From positions 1 to 44,731 of the forward strand of contig CALESG010000019.1 in the NCBI GenBank assembly GCA_937907215.1: 44,731 nt of DNA, read 5' to 3'. The notes beneath the pieces were generated by a model. It made no database searches, had not been told where the DNA came from, and was given only the letters and a program-made list of their open reading frames with translations. The position numbers and the translations under genes are program-made. This DNA is from an uncultured Ruminococcus sp. Lineage in GTDB: Bacteria; Bacillota; Clostridia; Oscillospirales; Ruminococcaceae. This document shows positions 32,406 to 41,118 of this stretch, in pieces (position 1 is the first letter of the stretch; the number at the start of each line of letters is the position of its first letter).

Positions 32406-33077
32406 GTGCTTACAAAACGGCTTTCTGTATGTGCAGAATTTGTTTCAGGCGATGGAATTGCCTGTGATGTTGGAACTGACCATGCATATTTGGCGGCAGA
32501 GCTGCTAAGAAGTGGCAAATGTAAAAGGGTAATTGCATCTGATGTAGCAGAAGGTCCTTTGAACGCAGCAATGAGAACTCTGGTTCAGGCAGGAATGATC
32601 GATAAGGCGGAGCTTGTTTTGTCAGACGGGCTTTTAAATGTTCCTTCAGATGGAGTTACTGATGTAGTTATTGCCGGTATGGGCGGTGAAACAATTGTTC
32701 ATATTCTTAAGGAATGTGAATGGATAAAAAATAATGTAAATCTTATTTTACAGCCAATGACGAAGATACCTCTGCTGCGCAGCTGGCTTTGTGAAAATGG
32801 TTTTAGTATAACTTGTGAGAAAATTGTCTGTGAAGGACGTTTTTTTTATACAGTAATGAAAGCAGTATATGATGGAAATATACATAGCCTTTCTGAATTT
32901 GAGCGTGAAATGGGAATTGCTGATTGGAATGATAAAACTGTAAGATCGTATGGAAGATTTAGGTATTCTCAGCTTAAGAAGGTTTGTATGAATCTTGAAA
33001 AAGCAGATCTTAATACTGCTTGTTCTTATAAGAATATTATGCAAGAGATCGCATTAAGATGCAAAGATTTGGAGTAA
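32406..33077 (+). CDS. trmK: tRNA (adenine-22-N1)-methyltransferase
   Basis: TrmK methylates A22 in the D arm of certain tRNAs. The 223-residue protein has the Rossmann S-adenosylmethionine motif ACDVGTDHAYLA, IASDVAEGPL and the VVIAGMGGETI block of the family, then a helical C-terminal part. I prefer GTG 32406 (LTKRLSVCAEF) because GAGGTG lies about nine bases before it; the in-frame GTG 32394 lies inside that ribosome site. The following NIF3-family gene starts eight bases after the stop; this pair is conserved in Firmicutes. Confidence 0.9.
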   Translation: MLTKRLSVCAEFVSGDGIACDVGTDHAYLAAELLRSGKCKRVIASDVAEGPLNAAMRTLVQAGMIDKAELVLSDGLLNVPSDGVTDVVIAGMGGETIVHILKECEWIKNNVNLILQPMTKIPLLRSWLCENGFSITCEKIVCEGRFFYTVMKAVYDGNIHSLSEFEREMGIADWNDKTVRSYGRFRYSQLKKVCMNLEKADLNTACSYKNIMQEIALRCKDLE

Positions 33078-33084
33078 GAATAAA

Positions 33085-33867
33085 ATGATAAAAGTAAAAG
33101 ATATTTATAATAAGATAAATTCAATAGCGCCATTTTCCGAACAGGAAAGCTGGGATAATAGTGGACTTCTTATTGGTGATATGGATATGCCGGCAGATAG
33201 GATATATATATGTCTTGATATTTCAAATGAAGCTGTTTCTGCTGCAAATGAAGCTTCTGCACAGCTTATGGTATCGCATCATCCGGTAATATTTTCTCCT
33301 CTTAAAAATCTTAGTTCTAATAATCCTGTCTGGCAGATTGTAAAAAATAATATGGCTGCTATATGCGTTCATACTCCGCTTGATATTTCATCAGAAGGAA
33401 TAAATGCAAGGCTTTATGAAATGCTAAAAGAAAAGCTTTCGCTTGGAAAAATAGAAGATTCATTGAGCGGCAGCGGATTTGGTTGGATAGCTCAAAGTGA
33501 GGTAGAATTTAAAGCTGATGAAATGGCTGATATATTAAGAGAAGCATTTGAATGCAGTGTTGTACGTTATTGTACCGGCAGCAGACCTATAAGAAAAATT
33601 GCTCTTTGCAGCGGAAGCGGCGGTTCATTTCTAAGTGGAATAATAGAGCAGAATTGTGACGCACTTATAACTGGTGATATAAAACATGATCAATGGTATA
33701 CTGCGAAAAATGCAGGAATTTCACTTTTTGACTGCGGACATTATCACACCGAGAGAATTGCAGTTGAACTTTTGGCAGAAAAACTTAAAGCCGCATTTCC
33801 TGATGCTGAAATTATTCGTGAAAAAAGTGAAGACCCTGCTTCATATTCATTTAGGAGGATTCAATAA
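33085..33867 (+). CDS. NIF3/DUF34 family metal-binding protein
   Basis: The 260-residue protein belongs to the NIF3 (YbgI/YqfO) family, a di-metal fold often labelled GTP cyclohydrolase 1 type 2. Metal ligands are visible in SHHPVIF, HTPLD and CGHYHTERIAVELL. The long insertion domain of B. subtilis YqfO is absent. The cellular role of the family is not settled. It lies between trmK and rlmA, with the stop overlapping the rlmA start by one base, so these three genes are a tRNA/rRNA methylation and maintenance unit. Confidence 0.88.
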   Translation: MIKVKDIYNKINSIAPFSEQESWDNSGLLIGDMDMPADRIYICLDISNEAVSAANEASAQLMVSHHPVIFSPLKNLSSNNPVWQIVKNNMAAICVHTPLDISSEGINARLYEMLKEKLSLGKIEDSLSGSGFGWIAQSEVEFKADEMADILREAFECSVVRYCTGSRPIRKIALCSGSGGSFLSGIIEQNCDALITGDIKHDQWYTAKNAGISLFDCGHYHTERIAVELLAEKLKAAFPDAEIIREKSEDPASYSFRRIQ

Positions 33868-34700
33868 TGAATATATGGAGCTGTCCTGTATGCGGAGAAG
33901 ATTTATTAAAACAGAATCAAAATAATAATAAAAGTCTTGTATGCAAAAACAATCATAGTTTTGATTATGCAAGAAGCGGTTATGTCAATTTATTGACCGC
34001 CAATCGCAAGAAAACAAAGTTACCGGGAGATAATAATCTTATGGTAAATGCTAGGCGTAATTTTTTGAGTCGGGATTTTTATAAACCTATGAGTGATAAA
34101 CTTTGTGAAGTGATCGATTCATTTATGCCGTGCAAAGGAGTGGTTCTTGACGCTGGCTGCGGTGAAGGATATTATACAAAAAATGTATACAGGTTTCTTT
34201 CTGAAAATGGCAAAAGCCCATATGTATATGGCATTGATATTGCAAAGTGTGCTGTAGATTCAGCTTCTAAAAGCTGTAAAGATGTAGAATTTGCAGTAGG
34301 AAGTGTATTTCATATTCCAGTGAAGGATAATAGCTGCAATGTGCTTATGTCAGCGTTTGCACCTTATTGCGGTGATGAATTTAGACGTGTTTTAAAACCT
34401 GAAGGAACAATGATCCTTGTCATTCCCGGAGCTTATCATCTATGGGAGCTTAAAAAGGCTGTCTATGATACGCCTTATAAAAATAATGTTCAGGACTATG
34501 AACTGTCCGGTTTTGAATTTATTGGGACTGAAAAAGTTGATTATGAAATATTCATGGAGAATTCTGAAGATATACAAAATCTATTTGCTATGACACCTTA
34601 TTATTATAAAACCGGAAGACAAGAACATATTCGACTTGATGCATTACAGGAACTTCGTACAAAAGTTTCCTTTGAAATATTGCAGTATAAAAAGAAATGA
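33867..34700 (+). CDS. rlmA: 23S rRNA (guanine-N1)-methyltransferase RlmA type
   Basis: The 277-residue protein has an N-terminal zinc finger (CPVCGEDLL and CKNNHSFD), the family segment ARSGYVNLLTANRKKTKLPGD and a Rossmann methyltransferase domain with DAGCGEGYYT. RlmA enzymes methylate G745 (Gram-negative) or G748 (Gram-positive) in domain II of 23S rRNA; the latter form affects tylosin response. Which guanine is modified here cannot be told from sequence. Start and upstream stop share one base (TAATG), indicating coupling. Confidence 0.9.
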   Translation: MNIWSCPVCGEDLLKQNQNNNKSLVCKNNHSFDYARSGYVNLLTANRKKTKLPGDNNLMVNARRNFLSRDFYKPMSDKLCEVIDSFMPCKGVVLDAGCGEGYYTKNVYRFLSENGKSPYVYGIDIAKCAVDSASKSCKDVEFAVGSVFHIPVKDNSCNVLMSAFAPYCGDEFRRVLKPEGTMILVIPGAYHLWELKKAVYDTPYKNNVQDYELSGFEFIGTEKVDYEIFMENSEDIQNLFAMTPYYYKTGRQEHIRLDALQELRTKVSFEILQYKKK

Positions 34701-34711
34701 GATGAGATAAA

Positions 34712-36469
34712 ATGGCTTTAGACGGAGCGTTTTTATATGCGGTAAAAAAAGAAATGGAATTTCTTGTGGGTTCAAGAATTGAAAAGATTTATCAGCCTGC
34801 AAGAGAAGAGATAATATTGTCACTTAGAACACGTGATGGCAGCTATAAATTGCTTATATCTGCCTCTGCTGATAGGGCAAGAGTTCACCTTACAAATGTT
34901 CAGGCAGAGAATCCAAAAGTTCCGCCTATGTTTTGTATGCTGCTTAGAAAGCGTCTTGGCAGCGGCAAGCTTTTGAATATAAGACAAGATGGACTTGAAC
35001 GTGTGCTTTATCTTGATTTTTCATGTATAAATGAACTTGGAGATGTGGTAGAGCTTACTCTTGTGTGCGAAATAATGGGCAGGTACTCAAATCTTATTCT
35101 TATTGATGAAAATAAGAAAATAATTGACAGTATAAAGCGTGTTGATGCTGAAATGTCTAGTAAAAGACTTGTACTTCCTGGTATGACATATGAACTTCCA
35201 CCGAGAGATGAAAGACTTAATTTCCTTGAATGTTCTTGTGATGAAATTAAAGAAGCACTTAAAAGCCAAAATGGAGTACTTTCTAAAATGCTGCTTTGTA
35301 CATTAGAAGGTGTTTCTCCCGTACTTGTGCGTGAATGGGCATTTTATGCCGGACGTGGAAATGAATGCCGAACTGAAACCATGATTGATGATGATTACGA
35401 CAGGCTTTGTTTTGCTATAGGACGTACAAAGACAATGCTCAATGAAGATAATTGTCATTTTACAATTGCTTCTACAAGAGAAGGTCAGCTTAAAGACTTT
35501 TCATTTATTCCGTTGCATCAGTACGGAACTCTTATGATAACTCGTGAAATGTCGTCTGCTTGTGAATTACTTGATAATTTTTATGCACAGCGTGACAAGG
35601 TTGCACGAATGAAGCAAAGAGCAAATGATCTTTTTAGACTGCTTGTGCAAAAATCGGAACGTATAAGCAGGAGAATTTCTTCTCAAACAGAAGAGCTTGA
35701 AGCTTGTAAGGAAAAGGATAATTTAAGACGTCGGGCTGATTTGATCTCATCGAATCTTTATCGTATCAACAAGGGTGATACTGAAGCTGTCTTGGAAGAT
35801 TTCTATGAAGAAAGCTGTCCGTCTGTTACAATAAAACTTGATCCACGACTTACTCCGCCGCAGAATGCACAGCATTATTACAGTGCATATAAAAAGGCGT
35901 GTACCGCAGAAAAGATCCTTGCAAAGCAAATAGATTCCGGACGTGAAGAGCTTGCATATCTTGACAGTGTGCTTGATGTTCTAACTCGTGCTGATACTGA
36001 AAACGACTTGGAACAGCTTAGACTTGAACTTGCTGAACAGGGTTATATACGTTCTGTAAGACTTAAAGGCAAAGCACCGAAATCCTTGCCGCCTATAGAG
36101 TATATATCTTCCGAAGAATTTAAGATCTCAGTTGGAAGAAATAATAAGCAGAATGATAAACTGACATTAAAAGATTCGGAAAAACTGGATATTTGGCTTC
36201 ATACACAGAATATCCCGGGTTCACATGTTATAATTCATACAGACGGCAGAGAAGTACCAATGAATACTATATTAGAAGCCGCACAGCTTGCAGCATATCA
36301 CAGTAAGGCACAGACATCAGCACAAGTGCCGGTTGACTATTGTTTGGTTAAATTTGTGAAAAAACCTGTTGGTTCAAAACCGGGTAAAGTAATCTTTTCA
36401 AATCAGCATACTGTTTATGTAACTCCGCCTGCTGATATTTCAAAATTTAAAAGGGAGGATAAAGCATGA
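34712..36469 (+). CDS. rqcH: NFACT-family ribosome quality-control factor (RqcH/FbpA)
   Basis: The 585-residue protein is of the Rqc2/RqcH family, often labelled fibronectin-binding protein. RqcH binds split 50S subunits with stalled peptidyl-tRNA and adds C-terminal Ala tails. The NFACT-N domain opens MALDGAFLYAVKKEM with IEKIYQP, there are long coiled-coil helices (about 290-400), and the NFACT-R domain has KLDIWLHTQNIPGSHVIIH near residue 490. The older role in fibronectin binding rests on adhesion work in cocci. Its stop overlaps the mpg start (ATGA), so the genes are coupled. Confidence 0.9.
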   Translation: MALDGAFLYAVKKEMEFLVGSRIEKIYQPAREEIILSLRTRDGSYKLLISASADRARVHLTNVQAENPKVPPMFCMLLRKRLGSGKLLNIRQDGLERVLYLDFSCINELGDVVELTLVCEIMGRYSNLILIDENKKIIDSIKRVDAEMSSKRLVLPGMTYELPPRDERLNFLECSCDEIKEALKSQNGVLSKMLLCTLEGVSPVLVREWAFYAGRGNECRTETMIDDDYDRLCFAIGRTKTMLNEDNCHFTIASTREGQLKDFSFIPLHQYGTLMITREMSSACELLDNFYAQRDKVARMKQRANDLFRLLVQKSERISRRISSQTEELEACKEKDNLRRRADLISSNLYRINKGDTEAVLEDFYEESCPSVTIKLDPRLTPPQNAQHYYSAYKKACTAEKILAKQIDSGREELAYLDSVLDVLTRADTENDLEQLRLELAEQGYIRSVRLKGKAPKSLPPIEYISSEEFKISVGRNNKQNDKLTLKDSEKLDIWLHTQNIPGSHVIIHTDGREVPMNTILEAAQLAAYHSKAQTSAQVPVDYCLVKFVKKPVGSKPGKVIFSNQHTVYVTPPADISKFKREDKA

Positions 36470-36996
36470 ATAAACGTTTAGGAGAAGAATTTTTTCACCG
36501 TGATTGTCTTGAAGTAGCTCCTGATTTAGTAGGAAAGATAATTGCAAGACGGCTGCCTGATGGAACTATATTAAGAGAACGTATTGCGGAAACCGAAAGT
36601 TATCGTGGTGAGGAAGATCTTGCGTGTCATGCATCAAAAGGAAGAACTAAAAGAACAGAGCTGCTTTATGGTAAAAGCGGGATTATATATGTATACCTTT
36701 GTTATGGTATGCATTGGCTTATGAATGTTATAACAGGAGAGTTACAGCAACCGCAGGGTGTTCTTATACGAGCCGGTGAAGTGCATAACGGTCCTGCCAA
36801 GCTTACAAAATATTTGCAGATCGGCAAAAAATTTAATGGAGAAAGCTTTGTATCCAATGATGAATTATGGATAGAAGATGATGGGACTTCTGTAAAGATT
36901 AGAACAGATGTTCGTGTTGGTATAGATTACGCCGGTGATTATTGGAAAAATATGCCGTGGAGATGGATATTAGAATCAAAGCAGGAGTTAAAATAA
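36466..36996 (+). CDS. DNA-3-methyladenine glycosylase, AAG/MPG type
   Basis: The 176-residue protein excises alkylated purines from DNA in base-excision repair. Family segments are visible: LGEEFFHRDCLEVAPDLVGK, RIAETESYRGEEDLACHASKGRTKRTELLYG and IYVYLCYGMHWLMNVI, with a catalytic Glu in the AETESY segment. It is slightly shorter than the usual 190-200 residues, the C-terminal end being brief. The ATG overlaps the end of the preceding gene by four bases and is preceded by GGGAGG. Confidence 0.9.
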   Translation: MNKRLGEEFFHRDCLEVAPDLVGKIIARRLPDGTILRERIAETESYRGEEDLACHASKGRTKRTELLYGKSGIIYVYLCYGMHWLMNVITGELQQPQGVLIRAGEVHNGPAKLTKYLQIGKKFNGESFVSNDELWIEDDGTSVKIRTDVRVGIDYAGDYWKNMPWRWILESKQELK

Positions 36997-37012
36997 AAGA
37001 GGTTGGATTATA

Positions 37013-38377
37013 TTGGACGATATGAAAACAGCAAATTTGCTTGCAAAACTTATAACTGAAAAATCTGGTACAGCGTATTTTGTTGGCGGTTTTGTGCGTG
37101 ATAAGATTATGAAGCACGAAAATAAGGATATTGATATTGAAGTTCATGGCATTTCTGCTGATGTTTTAGAAGAGATACTTGACAGCATTGGCAAGCGTAT
37201 TGAGATAGGTGAAAGTTTTGGCATATATGGCATAAAAGGCTGTTGTCTTGATATAGCACTGCCGAGAAAAGAACATCTTTGCGGTAAGGGACACCGTGAC
37301 TTTAATATTGATGTAGACCCATTTATTGGCACTGAAAAGGCAGCACTTAGACGAGACTTTACAATAAATGCTCTTATGGAAAATATTATTACAGGTGAGG
37401 TAATAGACCATTTTGGCGGTATAAGTGATATAAACGATAAAATAATACGTCATGTAAGTGATAAAACATTTTGGGAAGATCCTTTAAGAGTGCTTCGGGC
37501 AGCACAATTTGCAGCAAGATTTGAATTTGACATAGCTGATAAAACTCTTTTGCTTTGCAGAAATATAGATTTAAGTACACTTTCAAAGGAACGTATAGAG
37601 GCTGAACTTGTTAAGGCACTTTTAAAAGCAGAAAGACCATCGATATTTTTTGAGTCACTTAGAAAAATGGATCAGCTTGGCACATGGTTCCCGGAAGTTG
37701 AAATGCTTATTGGAGTGCCACAAAATAGTAAGTACCATATGGAAGGTGATGTTTGGAATCATACAATGATGGTTATTGATGAGGCTGCAAAATATCGTGA
37801 TCGCAGTACATATCCTTATGGATTTATGATGACAGCACTTGTACATGATTTTGGAAAGGCAATTTGCACGGAAAAGAAAAATGGCGTTTACCATGCGTAT
37901 GAACATGAAACTAAGGGACTGACGATCGTAAAACGATTTTTAAAGCGAATTACAAATGAAAAAAAACTGATACATTATGTGATGAATATGACAGAACTTC
38001 ATATGAAGCCGAATGTACTTGCAAATGCAGAAGCGTCTGTAAAATCTACAAATAAAATGTTTGATAGTTCAGTGAGTCCGATTGACCTTATATATATATC
38101 ACAGTCAGATGATAAGGGCAGGAAAACACTTGTTCAATCAAAATCTACAGAAGAATTTCTTTTAAAAAGGCTTGATATTTATAATAAGATTATGGAAAAG
38201 CCGTATGTTACAGGCAAAGATCTTATAGATGCAGGACTTCTACCAAACGAAAATTTTAAAGAAGTTTTGTCTTATGCACATAAGCTAAGGCTTGCCAATA
38301 TAGATAAAGAATCTGCTTTGAAACAGACTATTTCATATGCGGCTAAATTTAATGAAAATAAATTTTTTGAAAAATAA
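37013..38377 (+). CDS. CCA-adding tRNA nucleotidyltransferase / poly(A) polymerase family with HD domain
   Basis: The 454-residue protein has the class II nucleotidyltransferase head: YFVGGFVRD, then DIDIEVHG as the metal-binding motif, RRDFTINALM and RVLRAAQFAARF. Residues about 240-380 form an HD domain (MTALVHDFGKA) that is usual in CCA-adding enzymes with phosphohydrolase activity. It probably repairs or adds the CCA end of tRNA; a role as poly(A) polymerase or A-adding enzyme cannot be excluded. The start is either TTG 37013, ten bases after AAAGAGG, or ATG 37022; TTG is better placed. Confidence 0.88.
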   Translation: MDDMKTANLLAKLITEKSGTAYFVGGFVRDKIMKHENKDIDIEVHGISADVLEEILDSIGKRIEIGESFGIYGIKGCCLDIALPRKEHLCGKGHRDFNIDVDPFIGTEKAALRRDFTINALMENIITGEVIDHFGGISDINDKIIRHVSDKTFWEDPLRVLRAAQFAARFEFDIADKTLLLCRNIDLSTLSKERIEAELVKALLKAERPSIFFESLRKMDQLGTWFPEVEMLIGVPQNSKYHMEGDVWNHTMMVIDEAAKYRDRSTYPYGFMMTALVHDFGKAICTEKKNGVYHAYEHETKGLTIVKRFLKRITNEKKLIHYVMNMTELHMKPNVLANAEASVKSTNKMFDSSVSPIDLIYISQSDDKGRKTLVQSKSTEEFLLKRLDIYNKIMEKPYVTGKDLIDAGLLPNENFKEVLSYAHKLRLANIDKESALKQTISYAAKFNENKFFEK

Positions 38378-38396
38378 AAAAATTGGAAAAAAGGTA

Positions 38397-38425
38397 TTGA
38401 CAAAAGCGTCAGAATGGTATATAAT
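38397..38425 (+). promoter_or_regulatory. Promoter of gdhA
   Basis: TTGACA (38397-38402), 17 bases, TATAAT (38420-38425). The leader of about 165 bases is AT rich and holds a small hairpin AAATATC-TTAAT-GATATTT near 38475 and a T run at about 38510, which could mark an attenuator. Confidence 0.85.
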
Positions 38426-38595
38426 AAGAAAGTACTAAAAAGAATAGTAATGACAATGGCGTCAGACTTTTTGGAAATATCTTAATGATATTTTTGGATT
38501 CTCTGCGTCTTTTTTGTTTTATTATTTATTGGTTTAGTACAATTTTTAATTCAAGTTTAATTAATAATAATTTTTTGATGTAAGGAGTAATTAAA

Positions 38596-39942
38596 ATGAA
38601 TTTGAAAAATCAGTATCTTATTGATTTGCTGGAAACAGTAAAGAAGAGAAATGCCGGTGAGCCAGAATTCATTCAGGCAGTAACAGAGGTTCTTGAAACA
38701 CTTGAACCAGTTGTTGAAAAGCGTCCTGATCTCGTAGAAGCAGGCGTTCTGGAAAGAATCGTTGAACCAGAAAGACAGATCATGTTCCGTGTACCATGGG
38801 TAGATGATAATGGCAAGGTACAGGTTAACAGAGGTTTCCGTGTACAGTTCAATTCTGCAATTGGTCCATATAAGGGCGGTATCAGACTTCACCCATCAGT
38901 ATATCTTGGTATTATCAAGTTCCTTGGCTTTGAGCAGGTATTTAAGAACAGCCTGACAACACTGCCTATGGGCGGCGGCAAGGGCGGTTCCGACTTTGAC
39001 CCTAAGGGTAAGAGCGATGGAGAAGTAATGCGTTTCTGCCAGAGCTTTATGACAGAGCTTTCTAAGCACATCGGTGCTGATTGTGACGTTCCTGCTGGTG
39101 ATATCGGTACAGGCGGACGTGAGATCGGTTATATGTTCGGTCAGTACAAGAGACTGCGTAATGAATTTACAGGTGTTCTTACTGGTAAGGGTCTGACATA
39201 TGGCGGTTCTCTTGCAAGAACAGAGGCTACAGGTTATGGTCTGCTTTACTTCACTAATGAGATGCTTCAGGCAAATGGTATGTCACTTGAAGGCAAGACA
39301 GTTGTAATTTCTGGTTCTGGAAACGTTGCTATTTATGCAACTGAAAAGGCTATGGCATATGGTGCAAAGGTTGTTGCACTGTCTGATTCTAACGGTTACA
39401 TTTATGATAAGAATGGTATTGATCTGCCACTCGTAAAGCAGCTTAAGGAAGTTGAGAGAAAGAGAATCAAGGAATATGTAAATACTCATCCAGAAGCAGA
39501 GTATCATGAAGGTTGCAAGGGCATCTGGACAATTCCTTGTGATATTGCTCTTCCTTGTGCAACTCAGAATGAAATTGATAAGGAATCTGCTGAAATTCTG
39601 GTTAAGAATGGCTGTAAGGTTGTATCTGAAGGTGCAAATATGCCATCTACACCAGAGGCAATTGAAACATATCTTTCAAATGGCATTCTCTATGGTCCAG
39701 CAAAGGCTGCTAACGCAGGCGGTGTTGCAACATCTGGTCTGGAAATGAGCCAGAACAGTGAAAGACTTTCTTGGACATTTGAGGAAGTTGACGCTAAGCT
39801 CCACGGCATCATGAAGAGCATATTTAAGGCTTGTGATGATGCTGCTAAGGAATACGGTATGGAAGGCAACTACATGGCTGGTGCAAATATTGCAGGCTTT
39901 CTGAAGGTTGCTGAAGCTATGAAGGCTCAGGGCTGCGTATAA
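38596..39942 (+). CDS. gdhA: NADP-type glutamate dehydrogenase, hexameric
   Basis: The enzyme reductively aminates 2-oxoglutarate to glutamate and so assimilates ammonium. The 448-residue protein has the usual length for the bacterial hexameric type. The substrate segment KGGIRLHPSV and the catalytic MGGGKGGSDFDPKGKSDGEV are intact, and a Rossmann domain has VVISGSGNVAIYATEKA. NADP preference is inferred from length and family. AAGGAG stands before the ATG. Codon use is that of a highly expressed gene. A terminator follows at 39971. Confidence 0.95.
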   Translation: MNLKNQYLIDLLETVKKRNAGEPEFIQAVTEVLETLEPVVEKRPDLVEAGVLERIVEPERQIMFRVPWVDDNGKVQVNRGFRVQFNSAIGPYKGGIRLHPSVYLGIIKFLGFEQVFKNSLTTLPMGGGKGGSDFDPKGKSDGEVMRFCQSFMTELSKHIGADCDVPAGDIGTGGREIGYMFGQYKRLRNEFTGVLTGKGLTYGGSLARTEATGYGLLYFTNEMLQANGMSLEGKTVVISGSGNVAIYATEKAMAYGAKVVALSDSNGYIYDKNGIDLPLVKQLKEVERKRIKEYVNTHPEAEYHEGCKGIWTIPCDIALPCATQNEIDKESAEILVKNGCKVVSEGANMPSTPEAIETYLSNGILYGPAKAANAGGVATSGLEMSQNSERLSWTFEEVDAKLHGIMKSIFKACDDAAKEYGMEGNYMAGANIAGFLKVAEAMKAQGCV

Positions 39943-39970
39943 TTCTGCTTACATCAAAATATATAAGAAA

Positions 39971-40009
39971 AGCGATCTGCATTTTATATGCAGGTCGTTT
40001 TTCTTTTTA
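39971..40009 (+). terminator. Terminator after gdhA
   Basis: AGCGATCTGCAT (39971-39982) pairs with ATGCAGGTCGTT (39988-39999) with G-U pairs, followed by a T-rich run. Confidence 0.82.
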
Positions 40010-40023
40010 AAATTTATTATATC

Positions 40024-40068
40024 ACAAAAAATAGGCTGTTGCAGAGATTTGAGCTGCAACAGCCTATT
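40024..40068 (-). terminator. Terminator of the minus-strand glycosyltransferase pair
   Basis: AATAGGCTGTTGCA (40030-40043) is a perfect 14-base match to the inverted TGCAACAGCCTATT (40055-40068). On the minus strand the hairpin is followed by a T run (A bases at 40025-40030 on the plus strand). The GGCTGTTGCAGAG part is identical to the ftsZ terminator. Confidence 0.82.
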
Positions 40069-40145
40069 ATTATAGCAAACGACAAAAATTTTTGATGTTG
40101 CTAAACTTCACTCAAGCATATTCTATCAAATGAAAGAAAAAACAT

Positions 40146-41108
40146 TTACTCTTCTTTATTTAAAAATTCGGAAACGATATAACGTGGACGCTGTTTTACT
40201 TCATGGTAAATCTTACCAATATATTCTCCAATGATACCTAAACAGAATAGCTGTAAGCCGCCAATAAGCCAAATAGAACAAATTGTGCTTGACCAGCCAA
40301 TTTCTGAATGACCTGTAAACTTAGTGATAAATGCCCAGATAAAGGCTATTAAACTGACAGTTGACATGATCAGCCCTAAGAAAGTAATCATTTTTAAAGG
40401 CTTTGTACTAAACGATGTGATACCGTTGATTGCAAATGCAAGCATTTTCTTTAAAGGATATTTACTTTCTCCGGCGAATCGTTCGTGTCTTTCATAATAG
40501 ACATTGCAGCTTTGAAATCCGATCAATGGAACCATTCCTCTTAAGAATAGATTTACTTCCTTAAAATTTGAAAGTTCCTGTAAAACTCGTTTGCTCATAA
40601 GTCTAAAGTCTGCATGATTGTAAACTACATCTGCACCCATTGATTTCATGAATTTATAAAAGCTTTCTGCTGTGAATTTTTTAAAAAATGTATCTGTTTC
40701 TCTGGAATTTCTTACACCATAAACGACCTGATTGCCTTCGTAATATTTTTCAACCATAGCATCTATAGTATTTATATCATCCTGTAAATCTGCATCCATA
40801 GTAATTGCCATATCGCAAAGTTCTTTTACAGTCATCAATCCAGCCAGTACAGCATTTTGGTGACCGCTGTTGCGTGCAAGGTTTATTCCAGAGAAAAGTT
40901 TAGGCTCTTCTTTATGAAGGGATTCGATTATTTGCCATGTTTTGTCCTTTGAGCCATCATTGACAAATACTATACGGCTTTTTTCTGAAATCGATTGTTG
41001 TTTTATTAAATCTTGATATTTTTCTTTAAGCTGTTTTGCTGTTTCGTGCAGAACTTCTTCTTCGTTGTAACAAGGAATTATCATATATAAAATTTCTGGT
41101 TGTTTCAT
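40146..41108 (-). CDS. GT2-family glycosyltransferase, DPM1/GtrB type
   Basis: The 320-residue protein has an N-terminal GT-A domain starting MKQPEILYMIIPCYNEEE, with NDGSKDKTW and DADLQDD (the metal-binding Asp motif), and two C-terminal membrane helices (about 225-250 and 265-290). This layout is that of enzymes that transfer a sugar from a nucleotide to undecaprenyl phosphate, such as GtrB or ArnC. ATG at 41108 is chosen since AAGGAG (minus strand, 41115-41120) precedes it; an upstream in-frame ATG lies in the preceding gene. It probably supplies the lipid-linked sugar for the membrane protein encoded just before. Confidence 0.88.
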   Translation of the reverse strand: MKQPEILYMIIPCYNEEEVLHETAKQLKEKYQDLIKQQSISEKSRIVFVNDGSKDKTWQIIESLHKEEPKLFSGINLARNSGHQNAVLAGLMTVKELCDMAITMDADLQDDINTIDAMVEKYYEGNQVVYGVRNSRETDTFFKKFTAESFYKFMKSMGADVVYNHADFRLMSKRVLQELSNFKEVNLFLRGMVPLIGFQSCNVYYERHERFAGESKYPLKKMLAFAINGITSFSTKPLKMITFLGLIMSTVSLIAFIWAFITKFTGHSEIGWSSTICSIWLIGGLQLFCLGIIGEYIGKIYHEVKQRPRYIVSEFLNKEE

Positions 41109-41118
41109 GTTATACTCC

